Assembly (NCBI RefSeq): GCF_000284415.1
Contig: NC_017059.1
Span: 1,978,078 to 1,986,686, forward strand
Source of the DNA: Pararhodospirillum photometricum DSM 122
GTDB taxonomy: Bacteria > Pseudomonadota > Alphaproteobacteria > Rhodospirillales > Rhodospirillaceae
DNA: 8,609 bases
Direction: 5' to 3'
The translations under genes and the position numbers were made by a program. Numbering within the stretch: position 1 is the stretch's first letter; every line of letters starts with the position of its first letter. Below, piece by piece: positions 1 to 5,918 of the stretch. The notes under the pieces were generated by a model. The model had not been told where the DNA came from, ran no database searches, and worked only from the letters and a program-made list of their open reading frames with translations.

Positions 1-880
1 TCACAAAGACTACGCGCAGATTCAATTCAACAAACCTTGCGACATAAAAGACGCGGTTAGATTTGTTTCTTACTGCGTTGATTGTTTAGCCATATTGCGT
101 CTTGAACCGTGGCACCCAATAAAAATTTCTCTTCATCAAGATAAAAATGAAAATCAAAACTTAATTGACGTTTTTCCAAGTTTTATTATTGATAGAAAAA
201 CGTTAAAACTTTCAAATAGATCAGTAAATCAGTCCTCTATCTACGCCTACATCAAACCGCTAGCTAGCTTTATCCTGACAGAAAATTTTTTCTCTCGGCC
301 CAAAGAGTTTCCTTTGCTTTTCGGGATTATTCAAAACGAAACGTCAATTTGCATTAGACATCAAGAATGCGGGAACATTGCTCTTTTATTTGAAATCCTT
401 TCGCGCATTGCTAAAAAAAACAAAGTACATAGAAATGAAAAATATCAATATTTTATGAAAGATGAATATTGTAGCGATAATTTGCGCAATAAAATTTTTT
501 ATTTACTAGAACCAGTGAGTGAGCCTGACGACAGGACAGAGTTTAAAAAAGAATGGAGTGAATTGAAAGAATACGAAAATAAATTGCTTCAATTATTTGG
601 GGCAAGCCTATCAAGGTTTAGGTCAGCTATACTTCATACAGAGGAAGAAGTAAGTTTAGACGAATATTCAACGATTCGTTTGTTTTGTATAAAGAAGATG
701 CTTATTCTTGTTGTAATAGGCTATTTATTTTCGGAAGAAAGTATGGCTAATGACTTAATCCATAAGTACCAAGATTTTCATCTCTCATATTTACAATTGC
801 TACAGAATGAAAAAAAGATTGAGCCATTGAAGCAGATTTAATAACGACTTTTTGGCATATAATAAAGCCATGAGCGCCTT
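1..880. other. AT-rich segment, probable edge of acquired DNA
   Basis: Base composition changes sharply near the end of the first gene. Bases 421-480 contain only 13 G+C of 60, while 5401-5460 contain 38 of 60. The change lies between about 841 and 900, in the gap before the minus-strand genes. No integrase, transposase, tRNA gene or obvious terminal repeat is visible in the window, so the kind of element, if any, cannot be named. The right limit given is approximate. Confidence 0.6.
2..841 (+). CDS. Partial hypothetical protein with a HEPN-like R-x4-H motif (5' end outside window)
   Basis: The frame is open from base 2 to the TAA at 839-841, with no stop, giving at least 279 residues. A TTG at 95 could start a 248-residue protein, but the open frame continues upstream (HKDYAQIQF... 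in-frame), there is no clear ribosome binding site before 95, and the upstream residues look protein-like, so I treat the gene as cut by the window edge. I do not recognise the family with certainty. The N-terminal half visible here alternates helical and strand-like stretches. The C-terminal third is predicted helical, charged and rich in Lys/Glu, and contains RSAILH (Arg codon 620-622, His codon 635-637). This matches the R-x4-6-H catalytic pattern of HEPN ribonucleases. It is preceded by a long charged helix and followed, after a short acidic loop, by a hydrophobic helix (CIKKMLILVVIGYLF), an order seen in ApeA-like HEPN proteins. That assignment is inference from one short motif and its context. 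The codon use is strongly AT-rich, unlike every other gene in the window, which suggests horizontal transfer. No neighbour on the same strand is visible. Confidence 0.75.
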   Translation, partial: HKDYAQIQFNKPCDIKDAVRFVSYCVDCLAILRLEPWHPIKISLHQDKNENQNLIDVFPSFIIDRKTLKLSNRSVNQSSIYAYIKPLASFILTENFFSRPKEFPLLFGIIQNETSICIRHQECGNIALLFEILSRIAKKNKVHRNEKYQYFMKDEYCSDNLRNKIFYLLEPVSEPDDRTEFKKEWSELKEYENKLLQLFGASLSRFRSAILHTEEEVSLDEYSTIRLFCIKKMLILVVIGYLFSEESMANDLIHKYQDFHLSYLQLLQNEKKIEPLKQI

Positions 881-976
881 TATGGAGAGCCAGGTGTCGG
901 AGAAGGACCATTCGTGAAATGCAGTCGGTAGACTTATTACTTAGAGTTTAGATAGCTCATCCCTCCGGCTCTGCTG
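842..976. other. Convergent intergenic gap at the composition boundary
   Basis: This 135-base gap separates the AT-rich plus-strand gene from the GC-rich minus-strand operon, whose 3' ends face each other. It has stops in several frames and no convincing gene. A weak inverted repeat (ATAAAG at 862-867, CTTTAT at 878-883, 10-base loop) is the only hairpin I see; it lacks a GC-rich stem and a following T-run. A junction or attachment site could lie here, but no repeat copy is visible to prove it. Confidence 0.4.
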
Positions 977-2278
977 TCAGTCGTTTTTAAGCGGGGAAAC
1001 CAGCACCTTGTCGATGCGGCGCCCGTCCATATCGACCACCTCGAAACACCAGCCGTCCCAGATCACCTGAGCACCAACCTTGGGCAGCACCGTGGAAGAG
1101 CGCCACAAGATGAACCCGGCCACTGTGGAAAAGTCCGCCTCGGCCCCCGGGGGCAGACGACAGCCCAAGCGCTCGGCGGCGAGGTCCATGGCCACGTCGC
1201 CGTCAAGCAACCACGAGCCATCCTCCCGGGCGAACAAGGCCCCTTCGTACTCTTCCCCATGCTCGGCCAGACTGCCGACGATGGCCGCCAGAACGTCGGT
1301 GGCGGTGACGATCCCCTCAATGCTGCCGTACTCATCGACGACCAAGGCCATGTGAATAGTGGACTGGCGCAACAAGGTCAGCACCTGCAAGGCCGGCGCG
1401 TTTTCGTGCACCACCTCCAGCGGACGCACGACGGAGGCGATGGCAAAAGGACGCTCGTCCAAAAAGGCGTCCAGCATATCCTTGGACTGAACGACCCCAA
1501 TAACCTCATCGGGATCCCCCTGGCAGACCAGGAACCGGGAATGATGGGACTCCCGCACCGTGCGGCGGATGCGCTCGTCGTCCCAACTGAGGTCGATCAG
1601 CACCAACTCGGTGCGCGGCGTCATCAGGGCTCGGATCTTGCGCTCGCCCAGGCGCAGAACGCCGGAGAGCATTTCCTTTTCCTGGGTTCCGAACAGACCA
1701 TTTTGGGTCCCCTCGGCGATCAGGGCCTTGACCTCCTCCTGAGTGACCTCGCGCGGGCCGTTGGTCAGGCCCAAAAGGCGCAAGATGAGGCGGGTCGATG
1801 CCTCCAAAATCCACACCAAAGGCAACGCAAGCCGCGCCACCCCCACCATGGGCCGGGCCACCAGGGCCGCCACCCGCTCGGGAGCGGCAAGGGCGATCTG
1901 CTTGGGCACCAGCTCGCCCAGGATCAGCGAGGCAAAGGTGATCGCGCCCACCACCAAGGCGATGGCCAGGGCATCCGCCGCCGCTGCCAGCGTGGGCCAC
2001 GTCGCGATGATCCACACGGCGAGCTTGTCGGCTAAGGTCGCGCCCGAATAGGCGCCGGCCAGGATTCCCACCAACGTAATGCCGATCTGCACCGAGGACA
2101 GGAAGCGGCCCGGGTTGTCCGCCAACTGCAAGGCCACGCGCGCCCCCCGGCTTCCTTGGGAGGCCTGAGTCGAGAGGACAGCGCGCCGCGCCGACAAGAT
2201 GGCCAATTCGGACATGGCGAACCACCCATTGAGGATCACCAAAAACGCGATGACCGCGAGTTCCAGGGCGAGGGACAT
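977..2278 (-). CDS. CNNM/CorC-family membrane protein with CBS pair (hemolysin-like, TlyC/PaeA type)
   Basis: A 433-residue inner-membrane protein of the CNNM (DUF21) - CBS pair - CorC_HlyC architecture, full length for the family. The N-terminal membrane domain spans about residues 1-195. It opens with a hydrophobic helix carrying the N-G-W-F-A-M-S-E motif (17-24), then the ENP-like loop NPGRFLSSVQIGIT (55-68) and the conserved GELVPK (121-126). The cytosolic linker ends in MTPR (219-222). Two CBS motifs follow at about 222-280 and 283-340, the second containing ALVVDEYGSIEGIVT, and a CorC_HlyC domain occupies about 350-430. Relatives are linked to Mg2+/Co2+ efflux or resistance (CorC, MpfA) and to polyamine export (E. 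coli PaeA/YtfL); older names call them hemolysins. The substrate of this one cannot be read from sequence. The ATG start is preceded by AAGGAG about 13 bases upstream, which overlaps the TAA of the ExoD gene. The 17-base gap to that gene indicates one transcript. Confidence 0.93.
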   Translation of the reverse strand: MSLALELAVIAFLVILNGWFAMSELAILSARRAVLSTQASQGSRGARVALQLADNPGRFLSSVQIGITLVGILAGAYSGATLADKLAVWIIATWPTLAAAADALAIALVVGAITFASLILGELVPKQIALAAPERVAALVARPMVGVARLALPLVWILEASTRLILRLLGLTNGPREVTQEEVKALIAEGTQNGLFGTQEKEMLSGVLRLGERKIRALMTPRTELVLIDLSWDDERIRRTVRESHHSRFLVCQGDPDEVIGVVQSKDMLDAFLDERPFAIASVVRPLEVVHENAPALQVLTLLRQSTIHMALVVDEYGSIEGIVTATDVLAAIVGSLAEHGEEYEGALFAREDGSWLLDGDVAMDLAAERLGCRLPPGAEADFSTVAGFILWRSSTVLPKVGAQVIWDGWCFEVVDMDGRRIDKVLVSPLKND

Positions 2279-2296
2279 GACGACGCGGTCACTCCT

Positions 2297-2953
2297 TTAG
2301 TGAAAAAAACTCTCAAGAAACAGGGGAAGAACGGCAAGAAAGGCCGCCGCCACACCGACGACGATGCCCAGGGCCAGAAGGCCCACCAACAGGCCGATCA
2401 AAATGGTAAGACCATCGTGCTCAATCAGGCCCAAGGCAATGAGCGAGACCGAGAGCCCGGGCGGCATGTTGCCCAGGGGGATCGGCAAAATCAGGACCAC
2501 CGCCAAGACCGCACAAAAAGCGGCCAGGAGTCGCTCGGCCAGCGGAAACGTAAGCCAGCGCAGACGCGGCTTGAACAACCTTTCCAACCGCCTGAGCCAA
2601 GGCACGATCACGGCAATCATGCGCGCTAGATCCTTGGTGGCCAAGGACCGCTCCCCCAGGACCCGGGGAAACCAAGGGGCTGGCGACCCCATCATCAGTT
2701 GCCCCGCCACCAGGATCAGAGGAATCCCCAAAACGGCGGAAATACCCGGCACCGGACTAGGCAAGACATTCGGAAACGCAAAGATCAGGAGGAAAAACCC
2801 ATATCCCCGGTCTCCCAGGGCCTCTACCAAATCCTGGAGGCAAACGCGCTCACCCTCCCAGTGGGTGATGAACTGCTCCAAAAGCTGAGAGGTGGGTGTT
2901 CGCGGTCGGGGGTCGGCGTCGGTCGGAGGATCGGCTGGCACGCGCGCGCTCAT
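2297..2953 (-). CDS. ExoD-family exopolysaccharide synthesis-related membrane protein
   Basis: A 218-residue protein matching the ExoD family in length and in its two signature blocks: FPNVLPSPVPGISAVLGIP (about 60-78), running into a hydrophobic helix, and PIPLGNMPPGLSVSLIALG (about 157-175), followed by EHDG and a long hydrophobic C-terminus (181-213). I expect four or more membrane segments, with a cytosolic proline-rich N-terminus of about 20 residues. ExoD was first described in Sinorhizobium meliloti, where mutants have altered exopolysaccharide, alkali sensitivity and poor nodule invasion; the biochemical activity is not established. The ATG at 2951-2953 has an AGGTGA ribosome binding site about 10 bases upstream. 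It is the first gene of a two-gene minus-strand operon with the CNNM/CorC gene and is divergent from the diguanylate cyclase gene. A link to c-di-GMP control of exopolysaccharide is attractive, but rests only on adjacency. Confidence 0.92.
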   Translation of the reverse strand: MSARVPADPPTDADPRPRTPTSQLLEQFITHWEGERVCLQDLVEALGDRGYGFFLLIFAFPNVLPSPVPGISAVLGIPLILVAGQLMMGSPAPWFPRVLGERSLATKDLARMIAVIVPWLRRLERLFKPRLRWLTFPLAERLLAAFCAVLAVVLILPIPLGNMPPGLSVSLIALGLIEHDGLTILIGLLVGLLALGIVVGVAAAFLAVLPLFLESFFH

Positions 2954-3133
2954 GAATTGTTGTCACCTGTGGCAGTATGTCGGATTTGGAGCAGGGCGAA
3001 AAGGGCCCTTTCAGATTGGGCGCGCGCGGTCCCGACGCAAGGCGTCGCGTGGTCGTTTGCGCCACGACCGGTCTTTGCTAAAACATCCGGGCATAACCGT
3101 CTGGACCTTTTCCAAAAGGGCGCAAGCGCGAAA
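2954..3133. promoter_or_regulatory. Divergent promoter region with clustered inverted repeats
   Basis: This 180-base gap must hold the promoters of the exoD-like operon (leftward) and of the diguanylate cyclase (rightward). It contains a perfect 12-base palindrome AAAGGGCCCTTT (3000-3011), a CGACGC-aag-GCGTCG inverted repeat (3033-3047), and a GGTCGT/ACGACC inverted repeat (3051-3056 and 3064-3069). For the leftward genes a CATACT -10-like hexamer is readable on the minus strand; for the rightward gene TTGCGC (3057-3062) and TAAAAC (3079-3084) are 16 bases apart. Both promoter calls are weak. The palindromes could be operators or leader-RNA stems. Confidence 0.4.
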
Positions 3134-4531
3134 ATGATGAGCACAAGGAGGCACACAATTCGCAGGGGCGCACGGGTTCTTCTGCTCGTTATCCTTTGGA
3201 CCTCTCAAGCCCAGGCGTTCGAAGCCGGTGAGGCCCAACGCTTCCTCGCCGAGAATGGTCCTGTTCGCGTGTGCGTGGATCCCGACTGGGTTCCCTTTGA
3301 GCGCCTAAACGAGCGCAATGAACACGAGGGAATTGCAGCGGATCTTCTGGCTTTGGCGGTTCAGCGTGCGGGCTTGACCCTTCAAGTGATTCCCACGCGC
3401 GACTGGGCAGAGAGCCTGCAAGCCTCGCGCGAGGGGCGCTGCCAGATCCTTAGTTTTCTCAACCAGACGCCCGAGCGGGAGCGCTGGTTGATTTTCACCC
3501 GTCCTTTGCTCGAAGACCCCAACGTCCTGATCACCCGGGAGGAGCACGCTCTCATTGAGGATCCGGGTTCTCTCAACGAGAGCATCGTCTTTCCCGAAGG
3601 AACGGCGATGGAGGAAAGGATTCGCGCCCAGTACCCCAACCTTCGGGTGATCGTCACAAAAACCGAAGAGCAAACCCTGGCCATGGTTTCCGATCGGTTG
3701 GCCGACATGACGTTGCGCTCTTTGATTGTAGCCGCGCACACCATCAAGGAAAAAGGATTCTTCAATCTCAAGATCGCCGCGATTTTACCGGGGTATCGGA
3801 ACCAGCTTCGCGTTGGAGTCCGCCAAGACTTGCCCGTTCTGCGCGATCTCCTCGACCACGGCATTGCCACCATCACCCGAGAGGAACGCGATCGCATCGT
3901 CAACACCCATGTTCCCCTTAAGGTTGAAGCACCGCCTTCGCATGGTCTTTTGCTGGGGGTAACGGCGGTTCTTGTGCTAACCTTGGGCGGTACCGCAGTG
4001 GGGGTCTATCAGTTACGCCAGCGCAACCGGATGCTGGAGCGCCTCGCACGCACCGACAGCTTGACCAACCTTCCCAACCGAATCGCCCTGAACCATGCGC
4101 TGGAACACGAAATCGCCCGCGCTCGGCGCCAGGGCCAGCCCCTTTCCGTCTTGATGATCGACATCGATCATTTCAAACGAGTCAATGACCAGCACGGCCA
4201 TCTGATGGGCGATGATGTTCTGGTAGCCACCGCCCGCGCCATCGCCGCCACCTTGCGCAGCAGTGACCTGTTGGGACGCTGGGGCGGGGAAGAGTTTCTG
4301 GTTCTGTGCCCTGGAACCGATGGCGAGGGGGCACGCCACGGCGCGGAACGGATTTGTGACGCCCAGCGCCGGACCCTGTTTGCCACCGGAGAGCGCCACA
4401 CCCTGAGCGTTGGTATCGCAACCCTGGGCCCCGATGATACCTCGCAAACCTTGTTCCGCCGGGCCGACCAAGCGCTTTATGCCGCCAAGACCGGCGGGCG
4501 CGATCGCGTTGGACCGCTTCTCCCGTCCTGA
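3134..4531 (+). CDS. Membrane diguanylate cyclase with periplasmic solute-binding (SBP_bac_3-like) sensor domain
   Basis: Predicted to make c-di-GMP from two GTP. From the ATG at 3134 the protein has 465 residues: a signal peptide with an Arg-rich start and hydrophobic core, cleavage likely after AQA (residue 28); a periplasmic domain of the bacterial extracellular solute-binding type 3 fold at about 42-262 (VRVCVDPDWVPFE, then GIAADLL, a typical amino-acid-binding start); one transmembrane helix at about 271-293; and a C-terminal GGDEF domain at about 300-460. The active site is GGEEF (384-388). The metal-binding Asp343 lies in MIDIDHFKRVND, and LTNLPNR (310-316) is present. RSSD (375-378), exactly five residues before GGEEF, is an intact inhibitory I-site. 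The enzyme therefore looks catalytically competent and product-inhibited. The open frame extends back to 2699, but that part is antisense to the ExoD gene; the signal peptide sets the start at 3134 or 3137. An AAAAGGG lies 13 bases before 3134. A stronger AAGGAGG (3145-3151) inside the gene precedes an ATT codon at 3158. No same-strand gene lies upstream. Confidence 0.93.
   Translation: MMSTRRHTIRRGARVLLLVILWTSQAQAFEAGEAQRFLAENGPVRVCVDPDWVPFERLNERNEHEGIAADLLALAVQRAGLTLQVIPTRDWAESLQASREGRCQILSFLNQTPERERWLIFTRPLLEDPNVLITREEHALIEDPGSLNESIVFPEGTAMEERIRAQYPNLRVIVTKTEEQTLAMVSDRLADMTLRSLIVAAHTIKEKGFFNLKIAAILPGYRNQLRVGVRQDLPVLRDLLDHGIATITREERDRIVNTHVPLKVEAPPSHGLLLGVTAVLVLTLGGTAVGVYQLRQRNRMLERLARTDSLTNLPNRIALNHALEHEIARARRQGQPLSVLMIDIDHFKRVNDQHGHLMGDDVLVATARAIAATLRSSDLLGRWGGEEFLVLCPGTDGEGARHGAERICDAQRRTLFATGERHTLSVGIATLGPDDTSQTLFRRADQALYAAKTGGRDRVGPLLPS
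3145..3160 (+). promoter_or_regulatory. Strong Shine-Dalgarno-like sequence followed by an in-frame ATT codon
   Basis: AAGGAGG at 3145-3151 is a near-perfect anti-16S match. Six bases later, in the cyclase frame, is ATT (3158-3160). Initiation there would give a protein starting (M)RRGARVLLL, a compact 20-residue signal peptide ending AQA, more typical than the 28-residue version from ATG 3134. ATT starts are rare (infC is the known case), so the ATG remains the default. The SD-like bases also encode Thr-Arg-Arg, so the match may be chance. Confidence 0.3.
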
Positions 4532-4611
4532 CCCCTTCGCCCCATCTTGGCCGGATCCCTTCTTTGGCGGGGATTACGGTATTCAGATCCAAGGGGTGGC
4601 ATTTTTAGGCC

Positions 4612-4641
4612 GGGTATCATATCCTTTAGGGTATCACATCC
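4612..4641. repeat. 13-base direct repeat upstream of the response regulator
   Basis: GGGTATCATATCC (4612-4624) and GGGTATCACATCC (4629-4641) differ at one base and are spaced 17 bases start to start, with a 4-base gap. A looser relative, GGTATTCAGATCC, lies at 4578-4590. The pair sits about 80-107 bases before the response-regulator start, where a promoter or operator would be expected. The period is not an exact two helical turns, so co-operative binding on one face is uncertain. A tandem protein-binding site is inference. Confidence 0.45.
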
Positions 4642-4651
4642 CCACAGGGGA
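4639..4651. promoter_or_regulatory. Short inverted repeat in the spacer before the response regulator
   Basis: TCCCC-ACA-GGGGA is a perfect 5-base inverted repeat with a 3-base centre, abutting the second copy of the direct repeat. It has no T-run after it, so it is not a standard terminator for the cyclase gene. It could belong to an operator together with the direct repeat, or be chance in GC-rich DNA. Confidence 0.25.
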
Positions 4652-4718
4652 ACCGTGAAAACTATCGACGTGGGGGGAACCGGTCAGCCGGCGTGCCATG
4701 GGCCTCGGGGAGACGAGC

Positions 4719-5918
4719 ATGAACCAGGAGACGACGATGGTTTCGTCCTTTATCGGCACCTCCACCGTTCTCGTCGTTGACGATGCGCCGCAAAACTTGA
4801 CGGTGCTAGGCGAGCTTCTCAATCCCTATTACCGAGTCCGGGTCGCCAATTCCGGGGAGCGGGCCCTGAAGGTTGCCCTCTCCGAGCCCCGGCCAGATCT
4901 GATCTTGCTCGATGTGATGATGCCGGACATGGATGGATTGACCGTCCTTGGGCACCTGCGCGACGATCCCCGCACCCGTCATGTCCCCGTCATCTTCATC
5001 ACCGCCGTGGATGGCGTGGATAACGAGGAACGCGGCCTTGCCTTGGGCGCCGTGGATTACATCACCAAGCCCATCAATCCCTCCATCGTCCTGGCCCGGG
5101 TCCGCACCCACCTGGAACTCAAGCACGCCCGCGATCGTCTGGCCGACCGCAACGAAAGCCTGGAGCACGAGGTCTCGCGGCGCATGCGCGAAAACCTCCT
5201 GATCCAGGATCTGGGCGTGCGGGCCTTGGCGTGCCTTGCCGAAGCCCGCGACAACGAAACCGGCCACCATATTGTACGCACCCAGTCGTATGTAGAAACC
5301 CTGGCTAACACCCTAAGAGACACCGAGGGATTTCGAGACGCCCTGGCTGGCTCCCGCCTGGGCATGGTGGTCAAGGCGGCCCCCCTGCACGATATCGGCA
5401 AGGTCGGCATTCCCGACGCCATCTTGCTCAAGCCCGGACGCCTGACGCCCGAAGAATTCGAGGTGATGAAGACCCACCCCCTGATTGGCGCCGAGGCCAT
5501 TGCCCGGGCCATGGAACAAGCGCTCGCCGGGGCTGGCCCCCAGTCGGAAGACCCCCGTTTTGGCGCCTTTGCTTTCCTGCGCGTGGCTCAGGAAATCGCG
5601 CTGTGCCATCACGAGCGCTGGGACGGGACGGGCTATCCCCAGGGCTTGGTGGGGGAAGCCATCCCCGTCTCGGCCCGCTTGATGGCACTGGCCGACGTTT
5701 TTGATGCGCTGGTCTGCCGCCGGGTCTACAAGCCGCCGCTCCCCCTCACCGAGGCGACCCGTATTTTGGTGGAAGGACGCGGCACGCATTTTGATCCTCG
5801 CGTGGTCGATGTGTTCCTGGCCCAGCCCGAGACCTTCCACGCCATCGCCCAGCGCTTTGCCGATCCCGACAACGAGCCCCCCGTGCGAGGAGAAGAGAAA
5901 GGCGGGGCCGGAGCATGA
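4719..5918 (+). CDS. REC-HD-GYP response regulator, predicted c-di-GMP phosphodiesterase (RpfG-like)
   Basis: A cytosolic two-domain protein of 399 residues, predicted to hydrolyse c-di-GMP under control of phosphorylation. The receiver domain covers about 16-132, with acidic pair Asp21/Asp22, phospho-acceptor Asp65 in LILLDVMMPDMDG, Thr95 in FITA and Lys117 in ITKP. A helical linker (about 133-165, heptad-like and charged) leads to the HD-GYP domain (about 165-375). This has ETGHH (180-184), the HD pair His224/Asp225 in LHDIGKVGIPD, KTHP (His253), HHERWDGTGYP (297-307) and ADVFDAL (325-331), so all signature metal-binding and GYP elements are present. A short Gly/Pro-rich insertion lies at about 270-283, before the HH motif. 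The start is uncertain: ATG 4719 has GGGGAG 7 bases upstream, ATG 4737 has AGGAG 6 bases upstream, and ATG 4698 has no good site. All leave the receiver domain whole. The TGA stop overlaps the start of the sensor gene by four bases, so the two are probably translated together and form a sensor-regulator pair. Confidence 0.94.
   Translation: MNQETTMVSSFIGTSTVLVVDDAPQNLTVLGELLNPYYRVRVANSGERALKVALSEPRPDLILLDVMMPDMDGLTVLGHLRDDPRTRHVPVIFITAVDGVDNEERGLALGAVDYITKPINPSIVLARVRTHLELKHARDRLADRNESLEHEVSRRMRENLLIQDLGVRALACLAEARDNETGHHIVRTQSYVETLANTLRDTEGFRDALAGSRLGMVVKAAPLHDIGKVGIPDAILLKPGRLTPEEFEVMKTHPLIGAEAIARAMEQALAGAGPQSEDPRFGAFAFLRVAQEIALCHHERWDGTGYPQGLVGEAIPVSARLMALADVFDALVCRRVYKPPLPLTEATRILVEGRGTHFDPRVVDVFLAQPETFHAIAQRFADPDNEPPVRGEEKGGAGA
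5915..5918 (+). promoter_or_regulatory. ATGA stop/start overlap coupling regulator and sensor
   Basis: The last codon of the response regulator (TGA, 5916-5918) shares bases with the sensor's ATG (5915-5917). Such four-base overlaps usually mean termination-reinitiation coupling, which would keep the amounts of the two proteins in proportion. This supports a functional pair. Confidence 0.85.

Noticed and set aside
95..97. TTG as the start of the first gene
   Set aside because: The frame is open to the window edge with protein-like sequence upstream and no clear Shine-Dalgarno before the TTG, so the true start is probably outside the window.
862..883. ATAAAG/CTTTAT inverted repeat as terminator of the first gene
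   Set aside because: The stem is only six pairs, mostly A-T, with a 10-base loop and no T-run after it.
1259..2035. 258-codon plus-strand open frame
   Set aside because: Lies opposite the CNNM/CorC gene, and its translation is rich in Gln, Gly, His and Asp with no fold or motif, as expected of the antisense of GC-rich coding DNA.
2699..3133. Upstream open extension of the diguanylate cyclase frame
   Set aside because: Most of it is antisense to the well-supported ExoD gene, its translation is low-complexity and basic without domain character, and a signal peptide begins at 3134.
4532..4610. Rho-independent terminator after the diguanylate cyclase
   Set aside because: I found C-rich and G-rich runs, but no stem that pairs well and is followed by a T-run; the TTTTT at 4602-4606 lacks a proper hairpin before it.
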